The position numbers and the translations under genes are program-made. Positions 51,549 through 60,689 of a stretch of 64,000 bases of DNA are shown here, piece after piece. This stretch comes from Stentor roeselii (lineage: Eukaryota; Ciliophora; Heterotrichea; Heterotrichida; Stentoridae). Each line of letters begins with the position of its first letter. The first letter of the stretch is position 1. Under the pieces are notes generated by a model. It worked only from the letters and a program-made list of their open reading frames with translations. It did no database searches and was not told the origin of the DNA. The stretch covers positions 1 to 64,000 of the forward strand of contig RSEH01000225.1 in the NCBI GenBank assembly GCA_006503475.1, in the 5' to 3' direction.

Positions 51549-51779
51549 CTCGTTTTTTATTTAACTTTAATAGGCAAAGACGCTGTAGTTATAATTAAAA
51601 TAATAGCCACACATCTCGAATTCCGAATTCTTTCAGATTCCTTCCCAATAAAAGAAGGTCTTCAAGGTTTCATTCAAGTCTTCAAAGAAATCCTCAGAAT
51701 TTCCTTTCTAACTCTCAGTAAATTGAGAAAATTCATCTCAATCAAATTCTTTGAATTTTTCCTTGCCCCTGAAAAATGA
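51549..51779 (+). pseudogene. Open stretch without start codon, possible gene remnant
   Basis: A frame stays open for 76 codons and ends in TGA. The translation has protein-like content (VVIIKIIATHLEFRI, then GFIQVFKEILRISFLTLSK). There is no ATG at its beginning and no 15-nt intron pattern that I can see. It may be an exon scar or chance. The inverted repeat at 51722-51742 lies inside it. Confidence 0.3.
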
Positions 51780-52401
51780 CCTGCTGAGAATCCTGACCTG
51801 AAAAGGGATTCAAAAGTCTCTTAAAAAGGCAGGAAATGAAAAAATATCGCAGGATTAAGAATCAATAGAATAGAAGAAAAGAGGAGTACTGACACCAAGT
51901 ATTCCAAAATCCATGGCTTTCAGGTTGGCTTTCACCGACTTGAAAGTCTAAAGGATTTTGGTTTGTTTGGTTCAGTTTTTCTCCTCAATTCAACTGATTG
52001 ATTAGCCCTTCTCCATCAAACTACAGTCTTCCTATTTCGTTGGATTTGTCCTATTCGGTATTGTCGCATAGGCCAAATCCAGGGATTTGGAATTTTGAAT
52101 TAATCATTACTTCCAAACAATAGGCATACTTGGTATGATTGAGAATTCTTCTCAATCTTCTTATTGGTCCAATTGCAACAGAAGAAAAGTAAAAAGTTTC
52201 TTACTTGAATCAGAAAATCATTTCATCCAGATGATTTACTCTAAAAATTTGTAGCTTTGAGGTTGAAATAAAGACTTTTTGAACTATGTCAATAGATTCT
52301 TGAATCTCTTTGTAGTTTAGCTCGGATCGACATTTGTAGAAAAAGGGTGAATCACAAATGACATAGTTCAAGAATATTATAATGACCGCCTAAAGAGATT
52401 C
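51722..52401. other. Intergenic locus with a chain of strong inverted repeats (possible structured RNA)
   Basis: Perfect or near-perfect arms seen by eye: ATTGAGA/TCTCAAT at 51722-51742; CCAAAATCC/GGATTTTGG at 51904-51961 enclosing CTTTCA/TGAAAG; TGGATTTGTCCTAT/ATAGGCCAAATCCA (one mismatch pair) at 52041-52081; CCAAATCC/GGATTTGG with 2-nt loop at 52073-52090, competing with the previous stem; GATTGAGAA/TTCTCAATC at 52137-52157, resembling the first hairpin; TTGAACTATGTCA/TGACATAGTTCAA at 52279-52371; GAATCTCTTT/AAAGAGATTC at 52302-52401, crossing the previous stem. No comparable density was noticed elsewhere in the window. The strand of any transcript is unknown. Confidence 0.5.
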
Positions 52402-53819
52402 GATGACCCCAGATAATAAAAATCATTATCAGTCCTTAGCAGATAGAAGCGATTCTTTAGGCTATAATCTAATTATATAACCCGAGTCCAGGCCATTGAA
52501 ATCATCTAAGAAAAAGGGGGCTGTTTTAAATCGGATAAAATTATATCAAACCTTATAGAACTATAACATTAGGAACGATGAAATTTTTAGTACAGATCAA
52601 TTCAGAATTATAATTTTCTAAGCAAAATTGTTATGGAAAAAAATTCGAAATTAAGGTATATGAACTACCTGAGAAGCATAAGACTCAACTTAAAAAGCAG
52701 GCTTAGAATCAGTGAGTATATTTAGTCTAGCTAAACATAAATAATTTTCAATCCTTACCAATTTATCCGGATTCCTTATGCTTAATTTATGATCGTTAAA
52801 GAATTTATATCTAGATGGCGAAAACTTATGATCTTGCATATACTTAAGATTTTACTAATACAGTAATTAGTATGCAACTTTAGGTCTTACATGAAAATCT
52901 AATTCTTTAAATATTCTTCAAATTTGTGTTTCGTCCTAATTCTCTCACATTAAAAATCGCGGTACTTAAATTTCACATACATGATGAATTAGATTTTCTT
53001 TATAAATCTCCAGCAACCACACCCACTTCTTATCTATAGTGTATCATAAAAGAACTTTAAAACGATAAACTCTCAATGGGTCTAAAATAAAAATTTTGAA
53101 TTTGAACAGCTATATTTTAATTTATTAATTATTTATCCCTGTCTTTGTCTTTCTTATGATGTTTACTTGCATTCTGGCTTCAAGACTTTAATTTTTTCTT
53201 TTTGTTGTAATTTCTAATTCTTTACATGATTCCTTAAGATTATGATTTTTTCTATTTGTATTCATTTATCTTCATGCAACTGATTTTTATGAGCGATGAA
53301 TTGTTTTAATATCTAGTTTTTAATGATATGGGTTTTATTCTGGTAGTATCTGTTTGAATTGACTGATCTTAGAGTGCCACTTTTAGTGAATGCTATTAAT
53401 TTCAGTTTCGTCTAGATATATGAATTTGAATTAATTTTATTAAATGTATGAAGATTTGTGGTTTAATAAAGAAGAAGTTTTTTTTTTTAAAAATTTCTGT
53501 TGATTTATTGTAAAATTTGTATGACCTCTGAATACTTAAAAGAATTCATATGAGAATTGTAATCAATTAAAAATCTTAATCATATTCAAGTTTAACCATA
53601 AAGCCTTTTTATCTTTCAAAATTATTTAGTCAAAAAACACAAACATATTCTTAAATCAAAAAATTTTTAAAAAAATTTCAAAAATCCTTACTCAATTCGA
53701 TTAATCCTTCCATCTAAAAAATTCATTAATAAACTAATTTTTAAAAAATCCCAAAAACACCAAAACTAATTTTTCACTTATCCCTGCAAACTCTAACATA
53801 AAAGACAATGTCTAAACTA
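52402..53819. other. Long AT-rich intergenic region
   Basis: No frame of note, no tRNA-like fold, no tandem repeat recognised. The right end is the 3' side of the Rieske gene. Confidence 0.4.
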
Positions 53820-54584
53820 TTACTGGACGATCCAGATTCTCCTAGGTTCATAATTATATCTAAGTCCATCAACACACAAAATATTTCCATACAACGAATG
53901 GTTCTGATACCTGAGATTCTCAAGAGCCGGCCCTTGTCGAACCCTTCCCCATTTATCAAAAATGCTTCCGTGGCACATGCAAGTCCATCCTTTGTACTTC
54001 CCAACGTAAGGAATAGGAATGCATCCAAGATGAGTGCATCTGGCACTGACAACGAGTACTTTTGAGTTAGGAGCTTCTGTGAACTTTGGGGGATGGGCAG
54101 TGTCCATTAAAGAGTGCTCTGGAGTACTCGCCTCGTCATCCATTTCTTCTTTTGTGAACCTTCTTACGAATAAAGGGTTTCCATGCCATGAGATCTGCAT
54201 TACTTCGCCTGGAGGAAGCTCTCCGATGTCGAATTCCATGTATTTGTCAGGGAAGTAACGAATCCAACCAGCTGTCATCGCTGCTGCTGACGAAGCCACC
54301 CATTTAGCTAACGTAAGCCAAATCGCAGTAACCATCGTGTTGCAGATATAAATCTGCGCTTTTTTAATCTCTCCCTCATTTTCATTGAACTCACGAGCTT
54401 CATCGAACCAGTTGTCCAGTTTCAGTTTAAAGTCTGTTCGGTCTAAGAAATTTCCTGGTTTTGTCGCGGTTTCGAAGAGTGGAGCGCCTTCTTCTGAATA
54501 ACGACTGCCTCTGTACCATTCTTCTGAAAAACATGCTTTAGGGAACTTGACAAGAACTTTAGAGAGGGCTACTCTGGAAAGCAT
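53820..54584 (-). CDS. Rieske iron-sulfur subunit of the mitochondrial cytochrome bc1 complex
   Basis: A 254-residue protein. The N-terminal ~25 residues (MLSRVALSKVLVKFPKACFS) are basic and hydrophobic, a mitochondrial presequence. One membrane anchor follows near residues 82-106 (VTAIWLTLAKWVASSAAAMTAG). The C-terminal Rieske fold has both cluster-binding boxes: CTHLGC (~residue 184) and CMCHGSIFD (~residue 202), the latter CPCHGS in most species. It binds the 2Fe-2S cluster that moves electrons from ubiquinol to cytochrome c1 in complex III. Stop TAA. Divergent from the RING gene with ~61 bp between starts. Confidence 0.95.
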   Translation of the reverse strand: MLSRVALSKVLVKFPKACFSEEWYRGSRYSEEGAPLFETATKPGNFLDRTDFKLKLDNWFDEAREFNENEGEIKKAQIYICNTMVTAIWLTLAKWVASSAAAMTAGWIRYFPDKYMEFDIGELPPGEVMQISWHGNPLFVRRFTKEEMDDEASTPEHSLMDTAHPPKFTEAPNSKVLVVSARCTHLGCIPIPYVGKYKGWTCMCHGSIFDKWGRVRQGPALENLRYQNHSLYGNILCVDGLRYNYEPRRIWIVQ

Positions 54585-54645
54585 TTATATCGGTTTCCAT
54601 TTAGGAGATTGGATTGATGAGATTGTTTGAGATTTGGATTATAAG
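54585..54645. promoter_or_regulatory. 61-bp bidirectional spacer between Rieske and RING-like genes
   Basis: This is the whole distance between the Rieske ATG (minus, 54582-54584) and the most likely ATG of the RING-like gene (plus, 54646). It must contain both leaders and probably a shared promoter. Confidence 0.5.
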
Positions 54646-55704
54646 ATGGAAAGTGAATTGTTTTTTATCTGCAAAAGTCGAGTTCTGGGGTTTCCTTGGG
54701 AATTAAAACCGAAGTTGGAATTTTGTTCTTTTATGTTTATTGTAGGGTTAAAAATTATTGATCTTTGCTTCAGATTTGAAGATACAACAGAAGGTAATAG
54801 GTTGATGAATTCGCTTGAATATGACCTGAAAAGAAATAATAATTCAAAAGCCTCTCTTAATCATTCAGAAGAGTCAAAATCTATTGAAAAGTTCAATGAA
54901 ATGTTTAAAAAATTAAAAGAACTCCAAAAAGAAGAAAGAATGAATTATTTATATAAAGTTTTATTAAATGAACAAGAATTTGTACTTGGAATCGAAAACT
55001 CTTTCAGAGTTTTAATAAAAAATCTCAACATTTCAACTGATTTCAGCCTTAGTCTTCAAGATATAAAAAATAAAAATGCATTTGAATATTTTTCTTCTAG
55101 ATACAAACTCGCTTTTATTCATTTCCAAGACTTAAAACTTATTTCTCACCCTCAAAATCCAGCCTTGACCTTCACATGCAGTCTTAATTTTTCAAAACAA
55201 TCTTCATTATTGATGACCACTCAAGAATACGAAGAATTATTCAATTCTTATTCAGATCTCAAGTTTCCATACCTATTTTCCTTAGACTGGAAAAAACTTA
55301 TAACAACTCAATCCCAGTCAAATTCAAATAAAAAAGAAAAAAATCAAGACTTGATGAATCTTCTTTCAGAAATTTTACTTGAAACTGAACTTTTTCCAGA
55401 AGATATTGATTTAATTTTAAGTGAATATAATTTAAGCGGAACTTTTTGTGAAAATCTGGAATTTCTGAGGTTTAATAAAAGTGAAAATAATTTTTTGGTA
55501 TCAGAGATTGTTTCGGTTAAAAATGTTTTGTGTAGTCATTGTCAAAATAGCAGGGAATGTACGATGATCAGTTGTTTATCTCATGATTTATGTGATACTT
55601 GCAGGGTTAAATATTTTCAGGATGAGTATTCAAGTGATTGCCCGATTTGCCATCGAAGTTATAGTCTTACAGAATTAACTATTTTGAATTCATTGAATAC
55701 TTAA
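54646..55704 (+). CDS. RING-like protein, function unknown
   Basis: About 352 residues from the ATG at 54646. An in-frame TTG lies 12 nt upstream, but ATG is preferred. The C-terminal ~55 residues form a RING-like cluster: CSHCQNSREC, CLSHDLCDTC, CPICHRSY. It shows C-x2-H-x2-C-x2-C spacing, slightly unlike the classic C-x-H. The rest is helical, with a charged coil near residues 65-110 and Leu-rich segments, and no known domain. An E3 ubiquitin ligase role is an inference. TAA stop, only 4 nt from the stop of the convergent PPWD1-like gene. Confidence 0.75.
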   Translation: MESELFFICKSRVLGFPWELKPKLEFCSFMFIVGLKIIDLCFRFEDTTEGNRLMNSLEYDLKRNNNSKASLNHSEESKSIEKFNEMFKKLKELQKEERMNYLYKVLLNEQEFVLGIENSFRVLIKNLNISTDFSLSLQDIKNKNAFEYFSSRYKLAFIHFQDLKLISHPQNPALTFTCSLNFSKQSSLLMTTQEYEELFNSYSDLKFPYLFSLDWKKLITTQSQSNSNKKEKNQDLMNLLSEILLETELFPEDIDLILSEYNLSGTFCENLEFLRFNKSENNFLVSEIVSVKNVLCSHCQNSRECTMISCLSHDLCDTCRVKYFQDEYSSDCPICHRSYSLTELTILNSLNT

Positions 55705-55708
55705 ATAT

Positions 55709-57436
55709 CTAATCAAAGTTGGTAGTTATATCAATAATTCTGACATCTGCTTTTGGCTTGTGTTTTTTATCGCAAGGAACACCCTCAATCCTAATCACAG
55801 TATCCATCCCCCTCGTAACCCTTCCAAACAAAGTATGTTTCCCATTCAACCAAGAAGCCGCAACAGTAGTAATAAAAAACTGTGATCCATTACTATTCGG
55901 TCCCCTATTCGCCATAGAAACAGTAAAAGGCCGATCATGTTTCAACTCTTCTAAAATCTCATCCTCAAACTCTCCTCCCCAAATAGAACATCCTCCATGA
56001 CCATTCCCTTCAGGGTCTCCAGTTTGAATCATAAAATTTTTAACAACTCGATGAAAAATCTGTTGATTATAAAACCCGCTTAAACAATGACCAGTGAAAT
56101 TTTCCACAGTCTTCGGACAATATTTTCCCATTAACTTAATAGCGATGTCTCCCATGGTAGTATGAATAACGACACTAGTTGCAAGTTTAACTGAAGCTTT
56201 CGGTTGAATTAAAAAATTTTTTTCAATTTCTTGCAAAGTCTCATTCATAACATCTCGATTTTCATGAGTTCCCTCATCGACTGGGTTTCTTTGTGTAAAC
56301 AAGTAAAACCTTGACCGATGAAAACCGAGTGCAAAAAGAATAGGGTCGAATTCTTTTAGTCCTTGAGAAGAACTTCCTCCCATTCCTGCTTTTCCTGAAG
56401 TGTTTAACATGGCTTGTCCTTGGAATAAGAAAAGACTTGTAAATCTTGGAGTTTCTTCTTTTCCTATCATTTGGATTAACTCGCCGGAAGGGATTTGGAT
56501 TATTTTTATGCCGATGTAAGAAGAGTAGAGAAGGTAAGTTGAGGTTTCGTCCCATGTTGTTTGAAGCTTTTCTCTTGTTTTGTCGATTTCTTTCTCGAGA
56601 GCCATTCGTCTGAAGAACTCGATTCGCTCTAAACGTTGGTCGAAGTGGATGTCGTTTTGAAGCTCTTGGTAGTCTTTGTAGTGCTCTGGGAAGGATAGGA
56701 GAAGATTTCCTGAGAGATATTCGAAGACGTGGAAGGTTCTGCAGGATGTGTAAAGACAGAAGAATAAACCGTTGGGACTTAATGAGAGGGACAAGGGATA
56801 CTCCTTGTTTTTCGCCAGATGATAAAGGTCAGTCTTTAACTTGCTTTTAAACTTCAAATGACTAGGGACTTCTGAACTATCAGCATCCCAAATTTCAATC
56901 ATTCCAAGGTCGTCAACAGTTAAAAAAGAATGAAAAGCAGGGCTATACCTGGCAATCAAAACTTTCCCTGAATGAATTTCAAGAAGATTCAAATCATGAC
57001 CTTTGGCTAAGTCACACTTGAAGAGTCCTGAAGCAGTAGAAATTATGAGAACAGGGTCAGGATGTTGATTTGTTGAACCCATTTCTATACAGACTGGATT
57101 TTCTTTAAGGTTGAGTTTGTCGATCATGTCGAGACTAAGCGTGTCATAAATCTTAACATTTGCCTCAGAAGCAGAAATCGAAGCCATTTTCAAACCATTC
57201 TGACTGAAGACGATACAACTGACTGCTGTAACATGTGCTCGGTATTGCTTGGCAAATTCAATCCCTTTATAGTTCTTTTTCCAGAACTTTAAAATCCCAT
57301 CAGTGCTTCCAGTTGCTATGAATCCTCCAGCAATACTTCCAGCGATGCAGGAAATTTCTTCTTTGTGCATGAAGCTTTGCTCATAAATAGCTACTCTTGG
57401 AATTCGACTAAGTGAGTAAATTTCTTGATTTTCCAT
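55709..57436 (-). CDS. PPWD1: WD-repeat cyclophilin (PPWD1-like peptidyl-prolyl isomerase)
   Basis: A 575-residue protein with the PPWD1 plan: N-terminal WD40 repeats (residues ~20-370; for example ATGSTDGILKFWKK, MASISASEANVKIYD) and a C-terminal cyclophilin domain (~418-575). The cyclophilin core is complete: FHRVVKNFMIQTGDPEGNG holds the catalytic Arg/Phe, SMANRGPNSNGSQFFI and WLNGKHTLFGRVTRGM complete the active site. PPWD1 is a nuclear, spliceosome-associated prolyl isomerase (C complex). It is a little shorter than human PPWD1 (646). TAG stop. Confidence 0.93.
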   Translation of the reverse strand: MENQEIYSLSRIPRVAIYEQSFMHKEEISCIAGSIAGGFIATGSTDGILKFWKKNYKGIEFAKQYRAHVTAVSCIVFSQNGLKMASISASEANVKIYDTLSLDMIDKLNLKENPVCIEMGSTNQHPDPVLIISTASGLFKCDLAKGHDLNLLEIHSGKVLIARYSPAFHSFLTVDDLGMIEIWDADSSEVPSHLKFKSKLKTDLYHLAKNKEYPLSLSLSPNGLFFCLYTSCRTFHVFEYLSGNLLLSFPEHYKDYQELQNDIHFDQRLERIEFFRRMALEKEIDKTREKLQTTWDETSTYLLYSSYIGIKIIQIPSGELIQMIGKEETPRFTSLFLFQGQAMLNTSGKAGMGGSSSQGLKEFDPILFALGFHRSRFYLFTQRNPVDEGTHENRDVMNETLQEIEKNFLIQPKASVKLATSVVIHTTMGDIAIKLMGKYCPKTVENFTGHCLSGFYNQQIFHRVVKNFMIQTGDPEGNGHGGCSIWGGEFEDEILEELKHDRPFTVSMANRGPNSNGSQFFITTVAASWLNGKHTLFGRVTRGMDTVIRIEGVPCDKKHKPKADVRIIDITTNFD

Positions 57437-57890
57437 ATTAAACTACTTTTTATCACTTGGAGGAACCTTTCTTCAATGTCTGAACATCTAAAAAATTTTC
57501 TTTGCTTGAGTCTAAACCTCTATCCTTAAGTCTAATTCCTAAAAATGATAAAGATGATTTCATTCATCTTAAACATGATGAGATGCTTTCATTCATCTTA
57601 AACATGATGAGATGCTTTCATTCATCTCCTTTTTCAGTTTCAGAAGTAAACATTTCTAAAATATCTAAAAATTGATGTCTCTAATCATTTCAGCCCTTCA
57701 ACAACAGAGGCTTAAACTTCAAATTCTTCTCACTTTCTTCAATCCTCCTGATTTTCATTAACTTAAACATATCAAACTTTAAGACATTAAAGTCTTCAAA
57801 GACTTTCACAAGTTCTTCTATCCTCAACTTTCAACTACCCACTGATCAATTAATAACCATAAAAAAATACACCTATTTAAAACTTATTAA
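57437..57890. other. Intergenic between PPWD1-like and RSP3 genes
   Basis: Contains the short tandem repeat at 57559-57627. The remaining sequence is AT-rich. 57680-57880 is C/T/A-rich on plus with few G. No gene is seen. Confidence 0.45.
57559..57627. repeat. 29-bp tandem repeat, 2.4 copies
   Basis: The unit runs TTCATTCATCTT then AAACATGATGAGATGCT and repeats exactly at 57559 and 57588, followed by 11 bp of a third copy. Each unit contains the palindrome-like CATGATGAGATG/CATTCATC words. It probably arose by slippage and lies ~120 bp upstream of the PPWD1-like start. Confidence 0.9.
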
Positions 57891-60197
57891 CTATTCTAAA
57901 TTTTCCTCATCTTGCACCACAACTGGTTCTTTTTCAGGCAGTTTACAGTCAACCCTTAAATCTTTCAAAGTATTAGCTTTAAGCACCCAGGGCACTTTTT
58001 TAATCGGTTTATTTTTGATAAGAACATTAAAACCAAGTTCCCAAGAGTTAACCAAGTCAGAATCAAGACTTTGAGCAACTTTCTGTAAAATATCTTCAAC
58101 AGAATCAACAGTGGTATCAATGAAAACAGGTCCAAATGTCCTACTAGGATACCCAAGATTAACAGGAACATACTCCGTCATTTTCACAGGTTCTTCAATA
58201 GTTTTTCCCTTAGCAGGTCTTTTTTTCTTTTTTTTACTTCCAGGTTGTTCAGTTTCTTCAATTTGCTTCTTATATTCAATTTCTTCCAAAAGTTTTTTCT
58301 TCCTATATTCAATAAGACCATCGACAAGTCTTTGGGTGTAAGCAGCGCCTTCTGATGTGACTTTTGAAATAAGAGCTTTTCCCTCGTCGAAGGGTTTGTT
58401 GATGGGAAAGTTGTAAATATCTAACACCCAGTGACTTGTCTCTTTTTTCATTTCGACTTCTGCGTTACCGTCGACCATCACGACTTTTAATGTTCTTGGG
58501 TCTTGTTCTTTTCGTGAAAGACGGTAGGCAAGGTAGAATGGAAGAATGTTACCGTTGTCGTCTGCTTGGAAATCATCGGATTTTATTCGCTTTGAGTCTA
58601 ATTTTTGACTTGTTGTGTAGTCCATTAAGGCGTAGTTTGCGTATGGGAAATCGCCCGAGATTGTTCTGGCTGAATAGGTGTAGAAGATGATACTGTTTAC
58701 CTCGCTTGGAATGCTTGGAAGGGTTAGGATCAACATTTCGTCATATGAGGATTTCTTGGTCATATCCCTACAATTCGAAATAAACTTTCCTCCAGAAACC
58801 TCTCCACCATTAACACTATCAATACAATAAAGTACTTTTCCATCTTCCGAGTAGAACTCAGCACAAATCCCAAACTTCCTCAAATCCCTGGGAGTATCTT
58901 GAATAGGATGACTAGCGACTAAAAACGAAATCCTTTTCAAGTCATCAACAAAGAAAGTAGTTTGAAAAGCCCATTCAGGTTTCCCAGTTCTAACCTCTTC
59001 AACCACATTCGAGTCATCAGCTTCTTTTTTCTCCGCATCTTTCATCAAGGCCTGGTCACAAAGAGGTTCGACATAATCTTCGCCTCTAAGAGCAGCAGGT
59101 ATTCTTTTAGCAAATTCACTCATAACATAAAATTCTGAATTCAAATACAAAAACCTGACCTGTCTTTTATTACTCGAGTAGTTAATATTCCTTGTCTGCT
59201 CCTTTTGAGCCTTTCTCTTATGCTGCTGTATCAATTTCTTCCTATTCCCTCTCATTTCCTCTTCACACTCCTTCGAAATCCCAGTTAACTCCATCCTAAG
59301 TCCTTGTTTTTCCTTTAAAAAAATATCAGTTCCTTCTAAAACCACAGGCAAATACTCCTTTTTCAATAAATTCTCAAAGTTATCAGCCATTAAAATCTTC
59401 TCAGTAACTTCATCCAGTACTTTCGGCACAAGTCCAGCTAAAAAGTTTTTCGCTAAATTTAAATTCTGGAATTTTTTTACAAGTTTTTGAGTTTTTACAA
59501 ATTTATTCATCGCGTTTTTAACTTCTTCATTTTTTTTCTTTATTTTTTCAATTTCCTCTTGAACCATATTCGCCCAAATTTTATCTTCCTCGACTCTTTT
59601 TTTATTAAACTCTGATTTAAACTCAGCCATTTTGTTTAACTCGAATTCTTCCTCTACTTCAAGAAGTGCTTGTTCAAGTATTTTCGTAGACAACACGTTT
59701 AAAATAGGTTGAACTTCTGCATTGAAGCTGAAAAGGTCTCCATCTTCAATTTGGGTGGAAACATCTCGGCCGGTCTTTTTCGGAACATAAGGCGGGTCTG
59801 CTTGTTTGTTGAGGATTTTATCAGTTTGACTTGCGACTTCAGATTCATTTGGCTTTAGGTCTTTTTGATCTGTTAAAAAGTACTGAAGGTCGACTTCTAT
59901 TCTTCCTGTCGCTGCTGGGCGGATGTCGTAAGGTGATTGTTTTGTTTTGTTCTTTTTGAACATCTCTAGTTGACGCTTCATCATTTCTTCTTGCTTTTTT
60001 TCTTTTTCTTTTTGAAGGTGTAGCTCTTCTTGCTCTTGAGGACTTAGGACTGGTCGGATGTTGTGGATGTCGTGAACGTGACCTCGAAAGACACGCTTGT
60101 CGAACATCAGGTTCATTGACATTCGGTCTCCTGGAGCGTATTTCTCGGATCTTGTTGATACTACTCGCGGCTCTGAGTTAAAGGAATAGGCTGCCAT
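57891..60197 (-). CDS. RSPH3: Radial spoke protein 3 with TerD-like C-terminal extension
   Basis: A 768-residue protein. Residues ~30-290 match RSP3: FDKRVFRG, then GRDVSTQIEDGDLFSFNAEV (~143-162), KILEQALLEVEEE (~172-184), long charged helix, and FLAGLVPKVLDEV. RSP3 dimers anchor the radial spoke to the doublet microtubule and bind PKA and spoke-stalk proteins. Beyond ~residue 400 is a region absent from the algal and animal proteins. It resembles the TerD-type fold (~415-600): FYSEDGKVLYCIDSVNGGE, DEMLILTLPSIPSEVNSIIFY, FYLAYRLSRKEQDPRTLKVV. The tail is Lys-rich. One uninterrupted frame; TAG stop. Confidence 0.85.
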   Translation of the reverse strand: MAAYSFNSEPRVVSTRSEKYAPGDRMSMNLMFDKRVFRGHVHDIHNIRPVLSPQEQEELHLQKEKEKKQEEMMKRQLEMFKKNKTKQSPYDIRPAATGRIEVDLQYFLTDQKDLKPNESEVASQTDKILNKQADPPYVPKKTGRDVSTQIEDGDLFSFNAEVQPILNVLSTKILEQALLEVEEEFELNKMAEFKSEFNKKRVEEDKIWANMVQEEIEKIKKKNEEVKNAMNKFVKTQKLVKKFQNLNLAKNFLAGLVPKVLDEVTEKILMADNFENLLKKEYLPVVLEGTDIFLKEKQGLRMELTGISKECEEEMRGNRKKLIQQHKRKAQKEQTRNINYSSNKRQVRFLYLNSEFYVMSEFAKRIPAALRGEDYVEPLCDQALMKDAEKKEADDSNVVEEVRTGKPEWAFQTTFFVDDLKRISFLVASHPIQDTPRDLRKFGICAEFYSEDGKVLYCIDSVNGGEVSGGKFISNCRDMTKKSSYDEMLILTLPSIPSEVNSIIFYTYSARTISGDFPYANYALMDYTTSQKLDSKRIKSDDFQADDNGNILPFYLAYRLSRKEQDPRTLKVVMVDGNAEVEMKKETSHWVLDIYNFPINKPFDEGKALISKVTSEGAAYTQRLVDGLIEYRKKKLLEEIEYKKQIEETEQPGSKKKKKRPAKGKTIEEPVKMTEYVPVNLGYPSRTFGPVFIDTTVDSVEDILQKVAQSLDSDLVNSWELGFNVLIKNKPIKKVPWVLKANTLKDLRVDCKLPEKEPVVVQDEENLE

Positions 60198-60689
60198 AAC
60201 TGTTTTATTAAGATTTGTTTGGGTGGATTTTTTTTAAGGGGTTTGAGGTTTAGGATTTTTAGGGTTTTGCAGAGTTTTTGAGGGTTGGGATGGGGTTGGA
60301 GTTGGGGTTGTGATTAGGATTTTTTTGAAGTTTGGAATGAGTTTTTTTAGGTTTTAGGAGGTTGGATTTTAGGGTGAGTTTTGGTTTTAGGGTAGTTGGT
60401 GAGGTGGGTTGAGGGTTGAGGTTGGAATTTTTGAGAATTTTTTTGGGATTTTTTTTGATTTTTTATTGTTTTATGAATTTCTTGGATTGATGAGTTTTTA
60501 AGTATTTTTAAGTGTTTGGGATTGCAAATATAACAGTCACATTGAAATTTATATATTAATAGAAACTTTTATTTTAACCCTCTTTTCACTTTCTTCCTAA
60601 CTATGTAATGAGAAATAGTTTTTCAACTCTCAGATGTTCATTCGAAGGACCAGGTCCGTGAAAAAGTCAAAAAAATGGTTATTATAGTT
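60198..60689. promoter_or_regulatory. RSP3 upstream region with G-rich tract
   Basis: 60230-60470 is strongly G/T-rich on plus, hence C/A-rich on the RSP3 sense strand. At 60282-60307 four runs of three or four G are separated by 2, 2 and 8 bases, a G-quadruplex-compatible arrangement about 85-110 bp upstream of the ATG. Weaker G runs follow near 60397-60425. 60540-60689 is AT-rich. Confidence 0.55.

Noticed and set aside
57559-57627. CRISPR-like repeat
   Set aside because: The 29-bp units are directly adjacent without spacers, only 2.4 copies exist, and the genome is eukaryotic.
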